A stretch of 61,508 bases of DNA, from positions 1 through 61,508 of the forward strand of contig PWFU01000085.1 in the NCBI GenBank assembly GCA_003554185.1, given 5' to 3'. Source of the stretch: Candidatus Dojkabacteria bacterium. GTDB taxonomy: Bacteria; Patescibacteriota; Dojkabacteria; SC72; T1SED10-24. The notes under the pieces were generated by a model, which saw only the letters and a program-made list of their open reading frames with translations, had not been told where the DNA came from and did not search any database. This document shows, piece by piece, positions 9,426 through 19,089 of this stretch. The position numbers and the translations under genes are program-made. Position 1 is the first letter of the stretch. Each line of letters starts with the position of its first letter.

Positions 9426-11250
9426 TCCTGTTAAATATCGATTCCATTTTAACTCTGAAGTAGGCAGAATAATCGTTCATAGCAAGAGGTATATTAGTCA
9501 AAACCTGTTTAGGGCTAACATATTTTGAAAACTTTTTAGAATACCCCCAGAGAACATCTAACTCCTTTACTCCAAAAAGTTTACAAAGAGCTAGATAGAC
9601 AACAGAACCAAGCAAAGAAGTTAATACAAGAATTACCAAAACATTCCAAGCCCTGGTAGTATCTAAACTAAAATCACTATAACGAAAAGCTATGTACATA
9701 ACTATCAACATTATAAATGAACAAAAAACCTTCTGTAAAAAAGGTTTAACTGTATCCCGCCAAGAAATAATCTTAATTTTTCTGTGCAAGACAATAATGT
9801 AAAAAATAGACTCAAACATAAAAGCAACACTTAAACTCAAGGCTAAACCACCAACTGCAGCATCTGAAGCATTACGATGAGTAAACCATGTTGAAAGCTC
9901 ACCAAACATACCTCTAATAGATTCCCACATAGAATGTAAATCTCCCCCATTTATAATTTCATGCATAATTGGCCTCCAATCAGTATAGTGACTAAAGAAG
10001 TTAGTAAAATATATGCTACCGAGAACATTAACACCTATTGTAAGAAGAATAATAATCAATGGCCACTTTGTCTCATGAATTGCATAAAAAGCCCTTAAAC
10101 TCAAACTAGCTATTATTTGCCCTAATATAGCCAGACTAAAGAGAAATAAACACCACGATGTAATTACCGTAGACCACCAATCAAATTCACCCACACCATA
10201 AGCTAAACGCACAATAGGAAGACGTAGGACAATAACTATAGCAATGATTGGTAATATTAAAAATAAAGCCCTTTGAAGAGCTTTATTATAAATTTCTCTA
10301 AATATTCCCATCTTTCCTTGAGAGTATGCATCTGATAAATTTGGCAATGCTACAAGAGATATAGCCCCACCAATAATTTGCGCTGGAAACAAATGTAAAC
10401 TATACGCGAATTTATATGTACTTAATGCACCACCTGTCAGAGTTAAACTAATCAATATATTAACAAAGACATTTATCTGTTCCCCTATAACAGCAATAAC
10501 CCTAGGAACAGCTAATCTAACAATATTTACAATTTCTTTAAAATCTTCTCTTATAGGAGTAATTTGGCGCCAAACTCCTTGCTGTTTTGACAGTTTTACA
10601 AAAATTGGTATCTGGGAAAGTAAATGAGCAAGTGAACCAACAACAACAGCCCAAGCAATACCTTCAACTTCCATACCAAAGTTTTGTACTAATATTAGAG
10701 CTGCAAATATAATCGCTACATTGTAAATCAAAGGTGCTAGAGCAGTAATCAAAAACTTCTTAAAAACTTGTAAATAAGCAGATAGAATACTACTTAATCC
10801 CAAAAATATGGGAGATAAAAGCATTACCCGAATCAACCAAGTTAGCAGACGCAAATCTTGGGATGTAACATCCTCAGCAGTTTGAAAAAACTTAACATCA
10901 AAATATTCCCCTACCAACAAATTACCTATCTGCTCAGCAAACAAAAATGCAATACAGGAAACAAGAAATATTAAAATAAAAACTAAATTATTTAATCTAT
11001 AAAAAAGTCTATACAAATATTCTTGCCCTCTTTCATGCAAAACTCTACTAAAAACTGGAATAATAGCAGCATTAACACTACCTACTATCAATATATTGAT
11101 TAGCATATCTGGAATAGTAAAAGCAGCCCAAAACATATCCAGTTCTCTGGTTGCACCAAATAACTGAGCAATCAGCCTAAGCTTAAGAAATCCCATTATC
11201 TTGGCAAGAACCAAGACTATCATTATGACAGGTACAGAATTTTTTCTCAC
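9382..11250 (-). CDS. murJ: Lipid II flippase MurJ
   Basis: The 622-residue multi-pass protein belongs to the MVF/MurJ family of the MOP superfamily. It has the N-terminal pattern AKIMGFLKLRLIAQLFGATRELDMFWAA..PD and repeated amphipathic helices. MurJ moves lipid-linked peptidoglycan precursor across the inner membrane. It is about 100 residues longer than typical MurJ. The extra length is a hydrophilic stretch near residues 408-460 (from FSHYTDWRPIMHE to STWFTHRNASD) and a basic C-terminal tail. The start is a GTG, with no Shine-Dalgarno site. The next gene overlaps its end. Confidence 0.93.
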   Translation of the reverse strand: MRKNSVPVIMIVLVLAKIMGFLKLRLIAQLFGATRELDMFWAAFTIPDMLINILIVGSVNAAIIPVFSRVLHERGQEYLYRLFYRLNNLVFILIFLVSCIAFLFAEQIGNLLVGEYFDVKFFQTAEDVTSQDLRLLTWLIRVMLLSPIFLGLSSILSAYLQVFKKFLITALAPLIYNVAIIFAALILVQNFGMEVEGIAWAVVVGSLAHLLSQIPIFVKLSKQQGVWRQITPIREDFKEIVNIVRLAVPRVIAVIGEQINVFVNILISLTLTGGALSTYKFAYSLHLFPAQIIGGAISLVALPNLSDAYSQGKMGIFREIYNKALQRALFLILPIIAIVIVLRLPIVRLAYGVGEFDWWSTVITSWCLFLFSLAILGQIIASLSLRAFYAIHETKWPLIIILLTIGVNVLGSIYFTNFFSHYTDWRPIMHEIINGGDLHSMWESIRGMFGELSTWFTHRNASDAAVGGLALSLSVAFMFESIFYIIVLHRKIKIISWRDTVKPFLQKVFCSFIMLIVMYIAFRYSDFSLDTTRAWNVLVILVLTSLLGSVVYLALCKLFGVKELDVLWGYSKKFSKYVSPKQVLTNIPLAMNDYSAYFRVKMESIFNRNGNGKEKRRSKKNN

Positions 11251-11375
11251 AACAATTTAAAAAATATTCATATAATCATTCGATGCGGTAATAATATACG
11301 AAAAAAGGCATTTTTACAACACAAAACCCCAACACTGCCCTCTAAGCAGCCTAAAACTCCTTAATAAAGAGAAAC

Positions 11376-11597
11376 CTATTTAATCACCCAACAATAAACA
11401 TGTCCTAGAAAACCTAAAATCACCCCTACTATTATCCATGTCCAATCATGCATCCACAATCCATACACTAAAGCTACTGTAGCAGCTATAACAAGGACAA
11501 AATGCACGGGCTGCGCATGCTCTAATGCTCTCTTTTCCAACCATGTTGGTTTCTCCCCTTTATTATACGCTTCAACTCTTTTTTCAACCCAACTCAT
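11376..11597 (-). CDS. Small membrane protein, about 73 residues
   Basis: The short protein starts MSWVEKRVEAYNKGEKPTW and has two adjacent hydrophobic segments (about residues 30-50 and 53-72) rich in Trp and Gly. I chose the ATG at 11595-11597 because AAAGGAGGTG lies 6 bases upstream, the best Shine-Dalgarno site in the window. An upstream in-frame GTG falls inside that site and is unlikely to be used. The good ribosome site suggests high translation. No function can be assigned. Confidence 0.75.
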   Translation of the reverse strand: MSWVEKRVEAYNKGEKPTWLEKRALEHAQPVHFVLVIAATVALVYGLWMHDWTWIIVGVILGFLGHVYCWVIK

Positions 11598-11613
11598 AAA
11601 AAGCACCTCCTTT
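11598..11613 (-). promoter_or_regulatory. Strong Shine-Dalgarno site deciding the start of the 73-residue protein
   Basis: On the reverse strand, AAAGGAGGTG (11604-11613), then a 6-base gap to the ATG at 11597. It shows that this organism keeps the canonical anti-Shine-Dalgarno interaction although many genes lack the site. Confidence 0.85.
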
Positions 11614-11694
11614 CATCGAGTTAGAAGAATATTCTATCCACCAAAAATTAACAAAAAAAAATAATGTAGTCAATTAGAGTTCATAAATATAAAC

Positions 11695-11700
11695 TAGAAT
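11695..11700 (+). promoter_or_regulatory. -10 box placing comF mRNA start at its ATG
   Basis: TAGAAT ends 6 bases before the ATG at 11707. There is no good -35 and no Shine-Dalgarno site. Transcription starting about 7 bases after the -10 box would give a leaderless mRNA. Confidence 0.5.
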
Positions 11701-11706
11701 TCCAAA

Positions 11707-12423
11707 ATGCTACATTTTCTATTCCCAAAAGAATGCTTCATATGCAATAAAATCGGAGATTGGTTATGTCCAAGATGTAAAAACAAATTAATAAACACAT
11801 TACCCAACTGCTATATCTGCAGGACATTATCTAATAATTACAAAACACATTCCAAATGTTCTAGTAAAAATACATTTGAACAATTAGTAACTTTATGGAA
11901 ATACAACGAATATAGCAAAGTACTAATGCATAATTTCAAATACAAAAACAGATTCCAAGTAGGAAAGTACATATATTCTCTAATGGAAGACAAAATCCAA
12001 AATCTCGATCCCAAAGAAACCCTTCTTATACCCGTACCTTCAAATATACAAAGGCTACGTGATAGAGGCTTTAATCCTACTCAAAACATCTGCGAGTCTA
12101 TCAAAGAAAGAAAAAAAGTGAACATAAATTACAATGCATTATACAAGAAAACAGCCAACATTCATCAGGCGAGTTTGTCATATAATAAACGCCAAGACAA
12201 TGTATACAACACTTTTGGTTTAAATAATCAGGAGATCAAAAAAATATCAAATTATAAAAAAATAATCATTGTAGATGATATAATAACGACAGGATCGACG
12301 CTAAACGAAGTCTGTCGTATACTAAAACCGTCTGTTGCACAAGGTGTAAAAATTTATGGTTTAACTATATTTCAAGGGAGTTTTAAAAAACATGAATCTG
12401 AGAGATCTTTGGAACCCAATTAA
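11707..12423 (+). CDS. comFC: ComF-family phosphoribosyltransferase-like protein
   Basis: The 238-residue protein has an N-terminal double zinc knuckle (C10/C13, C21/C24, C35/C38) and a C-terminal type I phosphoribosyltransferase fold with the PRPP loop IIIVDDIITTGST (D190, D191, T194-T198). ComFC proteins are needed for DNA uptake in transformable bacteria. This fits the PilN/PilO and PilM-like genes elsewhere in the window and the natural competence proposed for CPR. The next gene overlaps its end by 32 bases. Confidence 0.88.
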   Translation: MLHFLFPKECFICNKIGDWLCPRCKNKLINTLPNCYICRTLSNNYKTHSKCSSKNTFEQLVTLWKYNEYSKVLMHNFKYKNRFQVGKYIYSLMEDKIQNLDPKETLLIPVPSNIQRLRDRGFNPTQNICESIKERKKVNINYNALYKKTANIHQASLSYNKRQDNVYNTFGLNNQEIKKISNYKKIIIVDDIITTGSTLNEVCRILKPSVAQGVKIYGLTIFQGSFKKHESERSLEPN

Positions 12424-13039
12424 CAGAAAAGAAAAAAGATACAATAAGATTATCCAGTTATTGGATATATCACCACAAGAAAAGATATTAAATTTAGGAT
12501 GTGGTAAAGGGTATACTTTTGAAGACTTTAATTCTCAAAATGACATAACAGGAATGGATATCTTCCCGCGAGAAGATAATACTATTAAACAAAAAAACTT
12601 TAAGTATATACAAAGAACCGCAGATAAACTGCCTTTTGATAATAAATCATTCGATGCTGTTGTAAGTATAGGTGTATTAGAGCATATACAACCAAATTCT
12701 GCCTTCGAAACAACTTGTAAAGAAATTAGAAGGGTTGGGAAAAAATATGCGATCATAGTGCCAAGTTTTTGGACAATTATTGAACCCCATTATTCATTTC
12801 CATTTTTCCAACACCTTTCTCAGAATACACAGAAGAAATTGAATAATAGATTAAAACTTAAATACACCGAAGAAAATCAAGATAGGTCAGAATTTGAAGA
12901 AATAAGGTATTTGAAAAAGAAAGATTGGGAAATACTTTTTCCCGAGGCCAAAATACAAACATATATGCACATAGGACCTTTTATTACAAACTACGTTATA
13001 TGGCAAAAACCTACAACAGAAAGCTCTAATCAACGATAA
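12392..13039 (+). CDS. Class I SAM-dependent methyltransferase
   Basis: The 215-residue protein has motif I ILNLGCGKGY at about residues 33-42, the acidic motif II (GMDIFP), and the motif IV/post-I region AVVSIGVLEHI typical of Methyltransf_11 enzymes. The substrate is unknown. It overlaps comF by 32 bases. A GGGAG stretch lies about 11 bases before its ATG. It converges on dnaK. Confidence 0.85.
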   Translation: MNLRDLWNPINRKEKRYNKIIQLLDISPQEKILNLGCGKGYTFEDFNSQNDITGMDIFPREDNTIKQKNFKYIQRTADKLPFDNKSFDAVVSIGVLEHIQPNSAFETTCKEIRRVGKKYAIIVPSFWTIIEPHYSFPFFQHLSQNTQKKLNNRLKLKYTEENQDRSEFEEIRYLKKKDWEILFPEAKIQTYMHIGPFITNYVIWQKPTTESSNQR

Positions 13040-13084
13040 CAATATCCTCAAAAAACCTGTATTTTATTCAAACAAAACCAATGT

Positions 13085-13115
13085 AAAATTGTAAGGAGGA
13101 TTATCCCCCCTACAA
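13085..13115 (-). terminator. Intrinsic terminator of the hrcA-grpE-dnaK operon
   Basis: On the reverse strand a 12-bp stem with two G-U pairs and a 4-base loop spans 13115-13089, followed by TTTT. It begins 2 bases past the dnaK stop codon. Confidence 0.85.
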
Positions 13116-13117
13116 CT

Positions 13118-15061
13118 TTATTCAACTACTTCTCCTTCTTGAACATCTCCTTCATCATCATCCTTTCCTTTCTTCTTGCCCTTCTTCTTGTCATCATCTT
13201 GCTTACCTTCCTCTTCTCCTGAAGTTGCCTGTTCTTGAGAAGCTTGTTCAGATGCTTCTTGATACATCTTCTGACTTATCTCCTGAACGGATGTGTTCAA
13301 TTCCTCTGTTTTCTTTTTAACCTCTTCTTTATCAAAATCCTCCTTTGTAATCATCTCTCTAAGCTCTTTAATTGACTTCTCAATTTCTTCTTTCTTCTTC
13401 TTATCAACCTTATCTCCAGCATCTTTAAGGACTTTTTCTATACTAAAGCAAGTAGAATCAGCTTCATTCTTCACTTCAATCCTCTCCCTCTTTTCTTGAT
13501 CTTCTTTAGCATGTTCTTCTGCTTCCTTAACCATCTTTTCAACCTCTTCCTCTGACAACCCAGTAGATGCTGTGATTGTAATATCTTGTTCCTTACCTGT
13601 AGCTTTATCTTTAGCAGAAACATTTAAAATTCCGTTCGCATCTATTTTATACTTAACCTCTATTTGTGGCACTCCTCTAGGAGCTGGTGGAATACCATCA
13701 AGAATGAATTTTCCTAAAGTTTTATTATCAGCAGCCATTTCTCTTTCACCCTGCAAGACATGAATCTCAACTGCAGGTTGATTGTCAGCCGCTGTACTAA
13801 AAACTTGTGTCTTTTCAACTGGTATAGTGGTATTCTTTTCAATAAGTTTTGTCATAACTCCACCCAAAGTTTCTATACCTAAAGACAAAGGAGTTACATC
13901 TAAAAGAGTGACATCATGTACATCACCACCTAGAACACCTCCTTGGATAGCAGCTCCAGTTGCTACAACCTCATCTGGATTGACACCTTTGCTTGCTTCT
14001 TTCCCAAAAATCTCTTCAACCTTCTTAATAATGGCAGGCATTCTAGTCATACCACCCCCTAGGATAACTTGATCAATATCATCTTTCTTTAATTTTGCAT
14101 CTTTTAAGACCGTCTCACAAGGCTTTACAGTTCTATCTATTAAGTCAGATACTAATTTTTCAAGCTCTGCTCTAGTCATTTCTTTTTTGAAATGCTTAGG
14201 TCCCTTATCAGTTGCAGTAATGTAAGGAATATTTATTTCAGATTTCTCTGAAGATGATAGCTCAACCTTAACTTGTTCCGCTGCCTCCTTTAATCTTTGC
14301 AGAGCTGTTTTATCCTCTCTCAAATCAATTCCTTCATTCTGTTTAAATTCCTCTATTAAAGATTCCATGATTACAGCATCGAAATCATCACCACCTAAGT
14401 GTGTATCACCACTTGTAGCTAAAACTTCAAACACACCATCACCAATCTCAAGTAAAGAAATATCAAATGTTCCACCACCTAAATCAAACACAGCAACCTT
14501 CTGATCTTGTTTATTATCTAAGCCATAAGAAAGAGCTGCAGCGGTAGGTTCATTAATAATTCTCTCTACTTCCAATCCAGCAATTTTACCCGCATCTTTT
14601 GTTGCTTGTCTCTGAGAGTCATCAAAATATGCAGGGACAGTAATAACCGCTTTGGTTACTTCCTCACCAAGAAAGCCTTCTGCATCCTTTTTTAATTTTC
14701 CTAAAACTTTTGCAGAAATTTCCTGAGGAGTAAACCAATCATCTCCCATTTTTACATCTACACTACCTGTTTTAGACTTTCTTGTTTCAAAAGAAAAGTC
14801 TTCCAAATCCTTCTGTACTTGCGAATCATCCCAGGAGCGACCTATCAACCTTTTAACTGAATATATTGTACCCTTAGGATTTATAACTGCCTGATTCTTA
14901 GCAGGCATACCAATTAACATCTCCCCCTTATCATCTTTTGCTACCATAGAAGGAGTTGTACGATGTCCTTGCGCATTGGCAATAATCTCCGGTTTACCAC
15001 CAGACATATACGCCATCGCAGAATTTGTTGTTCCTAAATCAATTCCTAATATTTTTGACAT
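13118..15061 (-). CDS. dnaK: Chaperone protein DnaK (Hsp70)
   Basis: This 647-residue protein has the Hsp70 ATPase signatures [32 protein letters not shown] and [13 protein letters not shown]. The substrate-binding domain contains [14 protein letters not shown], and a helical lid follows. The end is a highly charged Lys/Asp/Glu/Gly tail (about 620-647) in place of the usual EEV(D)-like end. It is the last gene of hrcA-grpE-dnaK. No dnaJ follows, and none is seen in the window. Start at ATG 15061, without a Shine-Dalgarno site. Confidence 0.99.
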   Translation of the reverse strand: MSKILGIDLGTTNSAMAYMSGGKPEIIANAQGHRTTPSMVAKDDKGEMLIGMPAKNQAVINPKGTIYSVKRLIGRSWDDSQVQKDLEDFSFETRKSKTGSVDVKMGDDWFTPQEISAKVLGKLKKDAEGFLGEEVTKAVITVPAYFDDSQRQATKDAGKIAGLEVERIINEPTAAALSYGLDNKQDQKVAVFDLGGGTFDISLLEIGDGVFEVLATSGDTHLGGDDFDAVIMESLIEEFKQNEGIDLREDKTALQRLKEAAEQVKVELSSSEKSEINIPYITATDKGPKHFKKEMTRAELEKLVSDLIDRTVKPCETVLKDAKLKKDDIDQVILGGGMTRMPAIIKKVEEIFGKEASKGVNPDEVVATGAAIQGGVLGGDVHDVTLLDVTPLSLGIETLGGVMTKLIEKNTTIPVEKTQVFSTAADNQPAVEIHVLQGEREMAADNKTLGKFILDGIPPAPRGVPQIEVKYKIDANGILNVSAKDKATGKEQDITITASTGLSEEEVEKMVKEAEEHAKEDQEKRERIEVKNEADSTCFSIEKVLKDAGDKVDKKKKEEIEKSIKELREMITKEDFDKEEVKKKTEELNTSVQEISQKMYQEASEQASQEQATSGEEEGKQDDDKKKGKKKGKDDDEGDVQEGEVVE

Positions 15062-15080
15062 ATTTTTTAAAATTTACAAA

Positions 15081-15644
15081 TTATTTATTATTTTGAGAAA
15101 CGACTACCCGAGCTGGACGAACAACATTTTCACCCATAATATAGCCCGGCTGTACAACTTCATGTATTGTACCGTTTTTTCCTTCGCTGACAGTTCCTAT
15201 AGCCTCGTGTGTACTAGAGTCAAAATTATCACCAACATTCACCTCAATTATCTCAACACCTAAAACCTCTAAAGTTTTTTGCATTTTTTCATAAGAATTT
15301 CGTATACCTTCCATCCAAGCTGTCACACATTCATCAGCATTAAATTCTTTCCCAGTTTCCATCCCGTAATACAAATCATCCATTATATCCAATAAATATC
15401 TAGCTACTTTAAGTTTCATCTCATCGAGCCTTAATTCAATTCTTTTATCTATATTCTTCTCCAAATTCATATAATCTGCAAGAGCTTTTTTCATTTTTGT
15501 TTCCATCCCATCCTTCTCAGCTTCCAACTTCTCCACTGTAGCTGTTAAATCCTGAATTTCTTGTTCAAAATCTACAGTATTTTGCTGAGTATTGTCCTTT
15601 GATTTTTTACTTTTTTGTTTTCCCCTGCTATTAGTTTTTGCCAT
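15081..15644 (-). CDS. grpE: Nucleotide exchange factor GrpE
   Basis: The 187-residue protein has a Lys/Gln-rich N-terminus, a long coiled coil (about 25-80), and the GrpE head with GVEIIEVNVGDNFDSSTHEAIG and a beta-strand ending in RPARVVVSQ. It releases ADP from DnaK, which is encoded 19 bases downstream. It lies 41 bases after hrcA. Confidence 0.97.
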   Translation of the reverse strand: MAKTNSRGKQKSKKSKDNTQQNTVDFEQEIQDLTATVEKLEAEKDGMETKMKKALADYMNLEKNIDKRIELRLDEMKLKVARYLLDIMDDLYYGMETGKEFNADECVTAWMEGIRNSYEKMQKTLEVLGVEIIEVNVGDNFDSSTHEAIGTVSEGKNGTIHEVVQPGYIMGENVVRPARVVVSQNNK

Positions 15645-15685
15645 AAAAACATTTAAATAAATTAGCTAAACAGATAAAGGATATA

Positions 15686-16411
15686 CTATTGCCAACCCTT
15701 CAAAGATTCTCCCAAAGAATCTCTGATAACATTTAATAGATTTGCCCCCCGAGAATAATTCATCCTCCTCGAACCGATTACTCCCATATGCCCATATTGT
15801 TTACCCCAGAAGGGTACTTTCGTAAAAACAATTGCACAGTGTTCCATATCTTTAATACCAAATTCCGAACCTATTATAAATGAGATGTTGTTCCCATCAT
15901 ATTTAGAAAACACTCGTTTAAGAATATTCTCATCTTCTAAAATATCCAATATCCTCTCAACAACTGCAACATCCCTTAATTCCCTATACTTCATCAAAGA
16001 TGAAACTCCGTAATATCTAGTAGTATCTTCCATCAATACAAAACTAGCACATGAAGAATATTCAACCAATAAATCAAGTGCAACTCTAATTAGTTGTTCC
16101 GGATAAAATCTTACTTTAAAGAGCCCTTGCCGAATCTGAACTAAATCGACAGCTTCAACTATTCCTTTATCAAATTGTTCTAGTGCATACATACGAATGG
16201 CTTGATCACTAGGAACTCTACCCGCTGAGGTATGACTTTGCTTCAATAGTCCTTTCTCCATCATTTTAGCCATTTCACTACGCACAGTAGCAGGACTAAA
16301 GTCAAAACCATACTTCTCAACCAAGTAGGAAGAACCTACTTCTTCAGCCGTTTCCATAAACTCAGTAATTACCGCCATAAGGATCTTTTTTTGTCTTTCA
16401 TTCAACTCCAT
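15686..16411 (-). CDS. hrcA: Heat-inducible transcription repressor HrcA, shortened
   Basis: The N-terminus is the HrcA winged helix (ELNERQKKILMAVITEFMET, then EKYGFDFSPATVRSEMAKM and HTSAGRVPSDQA). The C-terminus retains the GAF-like segment and the family end motif GVIGSRRMNYSRG. The protein is 241 residues, where HrcA is usually near 340. The missing hundred or so residues lie in the middle, about where the inserted dimerising domain sits. Both ends are intact and the frame is open, so this is an internal reduction and not a truncation. It should repress the three CIRCE-bearing promoters in the window, including its own. Confidence 0.9.
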   Translation of the reverse strand: MELNERQKKILMAVITEFMETAEEVGSSYLVEKYGFDFSPATVRSEMAKMMEKGLLKQSHTSAGRVPSDQAIRMYALEQFDKGIVEAVDLVQIRQGLFKVRFYPEQLIRVALDLLVEYSSCASFVLMEDTTRYYGVSSLMKYRELRDVAVVERILDILEDENILKRVFSKYDGNNISFIIGSEFGIKDMEHCAIVFTKVPFWGKQYGHMGVIGSRRMNYSRGANLLNVIRDSLGESLKGWQ

Positions 16412-16412
16412 T

Positions 16413-16439
16413 CTAGCAATTACTAAGCTTAAGTGCTAA
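16413..16439 (-). promoter_or_regulatory. CIRCE-type HrcA operator upstream of hrcA-grpE-dnaK
   Basis: CTAGCAATT (16413-16421), 9-base spacer, AAGTGCTAA (16431-16439). It lies just upstream of the hrcA ATG and abuts the -10 box, predicting autoregulation. Confidence 0.82.
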
Positions 16440-16440
16440 A

Positions 16441-16469
16441 AGTTTACTAAAGAGTTTAAAAATAGTCAA
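16441..16469 (-). promoter_or_regulatory. hrcA-grpE-dnaK promoter
   Basis: On the reverse strand, TTGACT (16464-16469), 17-base spacer, TAAACT (16441-16446). The predicted transcription start falls inside the CIRCE operator. Confidence 0.7.
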
Positions 16470-16566
16470 GGGTAATATAATATTATAAGGTAGATATGGA
16501 AAAAAAAAAGTTTTTAAGATATAATCCACTATCCTTACTATATAATTTACTTACCGCTATCGGTTT

Positions 16567-17247
16567 ATGGATAAAATAGATTTAGAAAAGAGAGAGTTAC
16601 AAGGCAAGAATTGTAAAAAACTTTTATACGAAAACAAAATACCCGGAGTTATATATAACTCAAAAGCTGAATCAAAAATGTGCCAAATAGATAGGGGAAC
16701 CGCTGAGAAGATATTACAAGGCATAACTTCTTCTACTATGATATTGGCTAATTATGCAGGTCAAAGTATCAAAGTATTAGTAAAAGAAGTAGACACTGAC
16801 CCACGAAGGGATACTTTGAGACACATCTCCTTTTTTGAAGTTGATGAAAATGTAGAGACTACATTTGAAATACCTTTAGAACTTACTGGAATAGCCCCAG
16901 CTGTTAAAAACAACTTAGGTGTACTTATCCAACCCACTAGTTCTCTAATTGTCAAATGTAAATCTAAAGATCTAGTCCCCCAGATAGAAGTTGATGTTTC
17001 TTCATTAGAGAATGTAGGGGATTTTCTATTGGGAAAAGATATAGAGATTCCAGAGAAACTGAAGCTTACCAATCCAGAAGAGGAGGAAAATTATACTGTT
17101 GCAACAATCACGGAGATGCAACGTGAAGAACCTGAAGAACCACTAGAGGAAGAGGAGGAAGGTGAAGGTATAGAAGAAGGTGAAGGAGAAGAAGATGCAG
17201 ATACCTCTGAAGAGGGTGATAGTCATCAAGAAGAAAAAGATGAATAA
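16567..17247 (+). CDS. rplY: Ribosomal protein bL25, CTC/TL5 form
   Basis: The 226-residue protein has an N-terminal 5S rRNA-binding L25 domain (KRELQGKNCKKLLYENKIPGVIYN) and the C-terminal beta domain of the CTC/TL5 type (about 95-185). An almost entirely Glu/Gly/Asp tail follows (about 187-226). The long form is a known variant; the length of the acidic tail is unusual. TATAAT at 16541-16546 could be its -10 box, with a short leader. It is divergent from hrcA. Confidence 0.93.
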   Translation: MDKIDLEKRELQGKNCKKLLYENKIPGVIYNSKAESKMCQIDRGTAEKILQGITSSTMILANYAGQSIKVLVKEVDTDPRRDTLRHISFFEVDENVETTFEIPLELTGIAPAVKNNLGVLIQPTSSLIVKCKSKDLVPQIEVDVSSLENVGDFLLGKDIEIPEKLKLTNPEEEENYTVATITEMQREEPEEPLEEEEEGEGIEEGEGEEDADTSEEGDSHQEEKDE

Positions 17248-17274
17248 TAGTTTAGTGAAACCAGGCAAAAAATT

Positions 17275-18180
17275 ATGCTGTCCTTTATAATAACCTCTTA
17301 TAAAGAACCTGACACTATTGGAAAAGCAATAGAGTCTATAGGTAAAAGCTCCTACTCGGGGCTAACAGAGAGTTACGAAATAATACAGGTTTCCCCCGAC
17401 ATAGAGACTTTAAATGCAGGTTTAAAAAAAGCAAAAGAGTTGAAAATTTCAACACACTTTGTTCAGTTTGAAGACCCTGGAGAGGGAAAACCACACGCTT
17501 TGAATATAGCTTTTGAAAAAGCTAAAGGGGATATATTAGTACTCACGGACGGTGACGTCTATTTTGGGAAAAATGCAGTAAGAGAATTAATAAAACCCTT
17601 TAAAGTAGATAATGTAGGTGGAGTAACAGGACGCCCAATATCCCGCGACAAAAAAAGTAACAAGATGGAATACTATGGGAATCTTCTATCAACTGCTGCG
17701 CATCATAAAAGGGAAAAAACTCTTAAGAAAGGAGAATTTTTTCCTATGAGCGGATATATAATGGCTATTAGAAAAATCAAATTAACCCTTCCAAGAGATG
17801 TTCTATCAGATGATGCATATATTTCATATCAAATATTTAACAAAGGTTGGAAAATCGCTTACGCACCGAAAGCAAAAGCATACGTTAAATTCCCTGAAAC
17901 TTTGGAAGACTATTATAAGCAAAAAGCCAGATCATTAGGTGGGCATATTCAATTAGAAAAATATGGAATTGTAGACAAGCAAAATAAGACTAGAACATTT
18001 GGTGACGAATTGAAATATTTCTGGTTTCCTTTTAAATATGCATCAAGGCCTAGAGAATACTGGTGGTCTTTATTACTTTTCCCAATAAGGTTCTTAACCT
18101 GGGTTAAAATTGTATTAGATCGAAAAATCTTCAAAAAGAATTTTGCAGATACTTGGACAAGAGTGGAAAGTACAAAATAG
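17275..18180 (+). CDS. Glycosyltransferase family 2
   Basis: The 301-residue protein has a GT-A fold start (LSFIITSYKEPDTIGKAIES), the metal-binding LTDGDVYF (D92, D94), and an acceptor-side SDDAYISY motif. A C-terminal aromatic, partly hydrophobic segment (YWWSLLLFPIRFLTWV) may touch the membrane. It transfers a sugar from a nucleotide donor to an unknown acceptor, probably an envelope glycan. Its stop codon abuts the rpsG stop codon on the other strand with no base between. Confidence 0.88.
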   Translation: MLSFIITSYKEPDTIGKAIESIGKSSYSGLTESYEIIQVSPDIETLNAGLKKAKELKISTHFVQFEDPGEGKPHALNIAFEKAKGDILVLTDGDVYFGKNAVRELIKPFKVDNVGGVTGRPISRDKKSNKMEYYGNLLSTAAHHKREKTLKKGEFFPMSGYIMAIRKIKLTLPRDVLSDDAYISYQIFNKGWKIAYAPKAKAYVKFPETLEDYYKQKARSLGGHIQLEKYGIVDKQNKTRTFGDELKYFWFPFKYASRPREYWWSLLLFPIRFLTWVKIVLDRKIFKKNFADTWTRVESTK

Positions 18181-18648
18181 TTACCATCTAAAATGAGCAA
18201 AAGCTTTGTTAGCTTCAGCCATCTTTTCTATATCCTGCTTCTTTTTAACAACATCTCCTTCACCTTTATGCGCCGCAAGCATTTCTTTTTTTAATATATT
18301 TGCAAAAGAATCTCCTTTTTTCTTACGAGATACATCTAAAAACCACCTGATAACAAGAGTTTCTTGTCTAGTAGGAGATACAGGAACCGGAACTTGATAT
18401 GTAGACCCCCCAACCCTTCTACTTTTAAGTTCTAACGCAGGTCTAACATTATCAACTGCTTTGTTTACAAACTCAACAGGCTCAACTTTTAATTCATTTG
18501 CTGCTTCTTCCACAACATTGTAGAATATTTTTTCAGCAAGATTCTTCTTCCCGTCAAGCATTATATTATTTATGAACTTAGTAAATAATTCACTATTATA
18601 CTTTCTATCCTTTGATACTTTCTTAACCTTTGCTTGTCTACTTCGCAT
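18181..18648 (-). CDS. rpsG: 30S ribosomal protein uS7
   Basis: The 155-residue protein has the S7 pattern (KFINNIMLDGKKNLAEKIFY, then GGSTYQVPVPVSPTRQETL and AEANKAFAHFRW at the C-terminus). S7 nucleates assembly of the 3' domain of 16S rRNA. It is the last gene of rpoB-rpoC-rpsL-rpsG. The usual fusA and tuf genes do not follow. Confidence 0.98.
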   Translation of the reverse strand: MRSRQAKVKKVSKDRKYNSELFTKFINNIMLDGKKNLAEKIFYNVVEEAANELKVEPVEFVNKAVDNVRPALELKSRRVGGSTYQVPVPVSPTRQETLVIRWFLDVSRKKKGDSFANILKKEMLAAHKGEGDVVKKKQDIEKMAEANKAFAHFRW

Positions 18649-18667
18649 AAAAAACTACCTCTTTAAA

Positions 18668-19084
18668 TTATTTTTTGTCTGGTTTTTTAACCCCATATTT
18701 CGATCTGGCTTTTCTACGTCCTTCAACGCCTGCAGCATCATACTTCCCCCTAACTACGGTATATTTTACTCCGGGTAAATCCCTTTTACGCCCAGCTTTT
18801 AAAAGGACAACAGAGTGCTCCTGTAAATTATGATTTTCTCCAGGTATATACGCGGTTGTCTCCATACCATTAGACAATCGCACCCTAGCAACTTTTCTTA
18901 ACGCTGAATTAGGTTTTTTAGGAGTCATAGTACGAACTTGTAGACAAACTCCCTTCTTTAAAGGATTATTTGCTCTCGTATATTTATTTTTAAGAGGATT
19001 ATAATTAGTGCCAAGGGCAACAAATTTGTCCTTTTTTTGCTTCGGTTTTCTAGGTTTTCTCAGCAATTGATTTATTGTAGGCAT
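18668..19084 (-). CDS. rpsL: 30S ribosomal protein uS12
   Basis: The 138-residue protein has the highly conserved S12 core: QLLRKPRK near the N-terminus, then [30 protein letters not shown]-like sequence (here [10 protein letters not shown]) and the C-terminal basic end. S12 sits at the decoding centre. The conserved PGEGHN is PGENHN here, a small departure. It starts 5 bases after rpoC. Confidence 0.98.
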   Translation of the reverse strand: MPTINQLLRKPRKPKQKKDKFVALGTNYNPLKNKYTRANNPLKKGVCLQVRTMTPKKPNSALRKVARVRLSNGMETTAYIPGENHNLQEHSVVLLKAGRKRDLPGVKYTVVRGKYDAAGVEGRRKARSKYGVKKPDKK

Positions 19085-19089
19085 AATAG

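Noticed and set aside
11251-11375. Terminator-like GGCA/TGCC pair followed by T6 upstream of murJ
   Set aside because: The stem is only 4 bp with a long loop; not supportable as a terminator.
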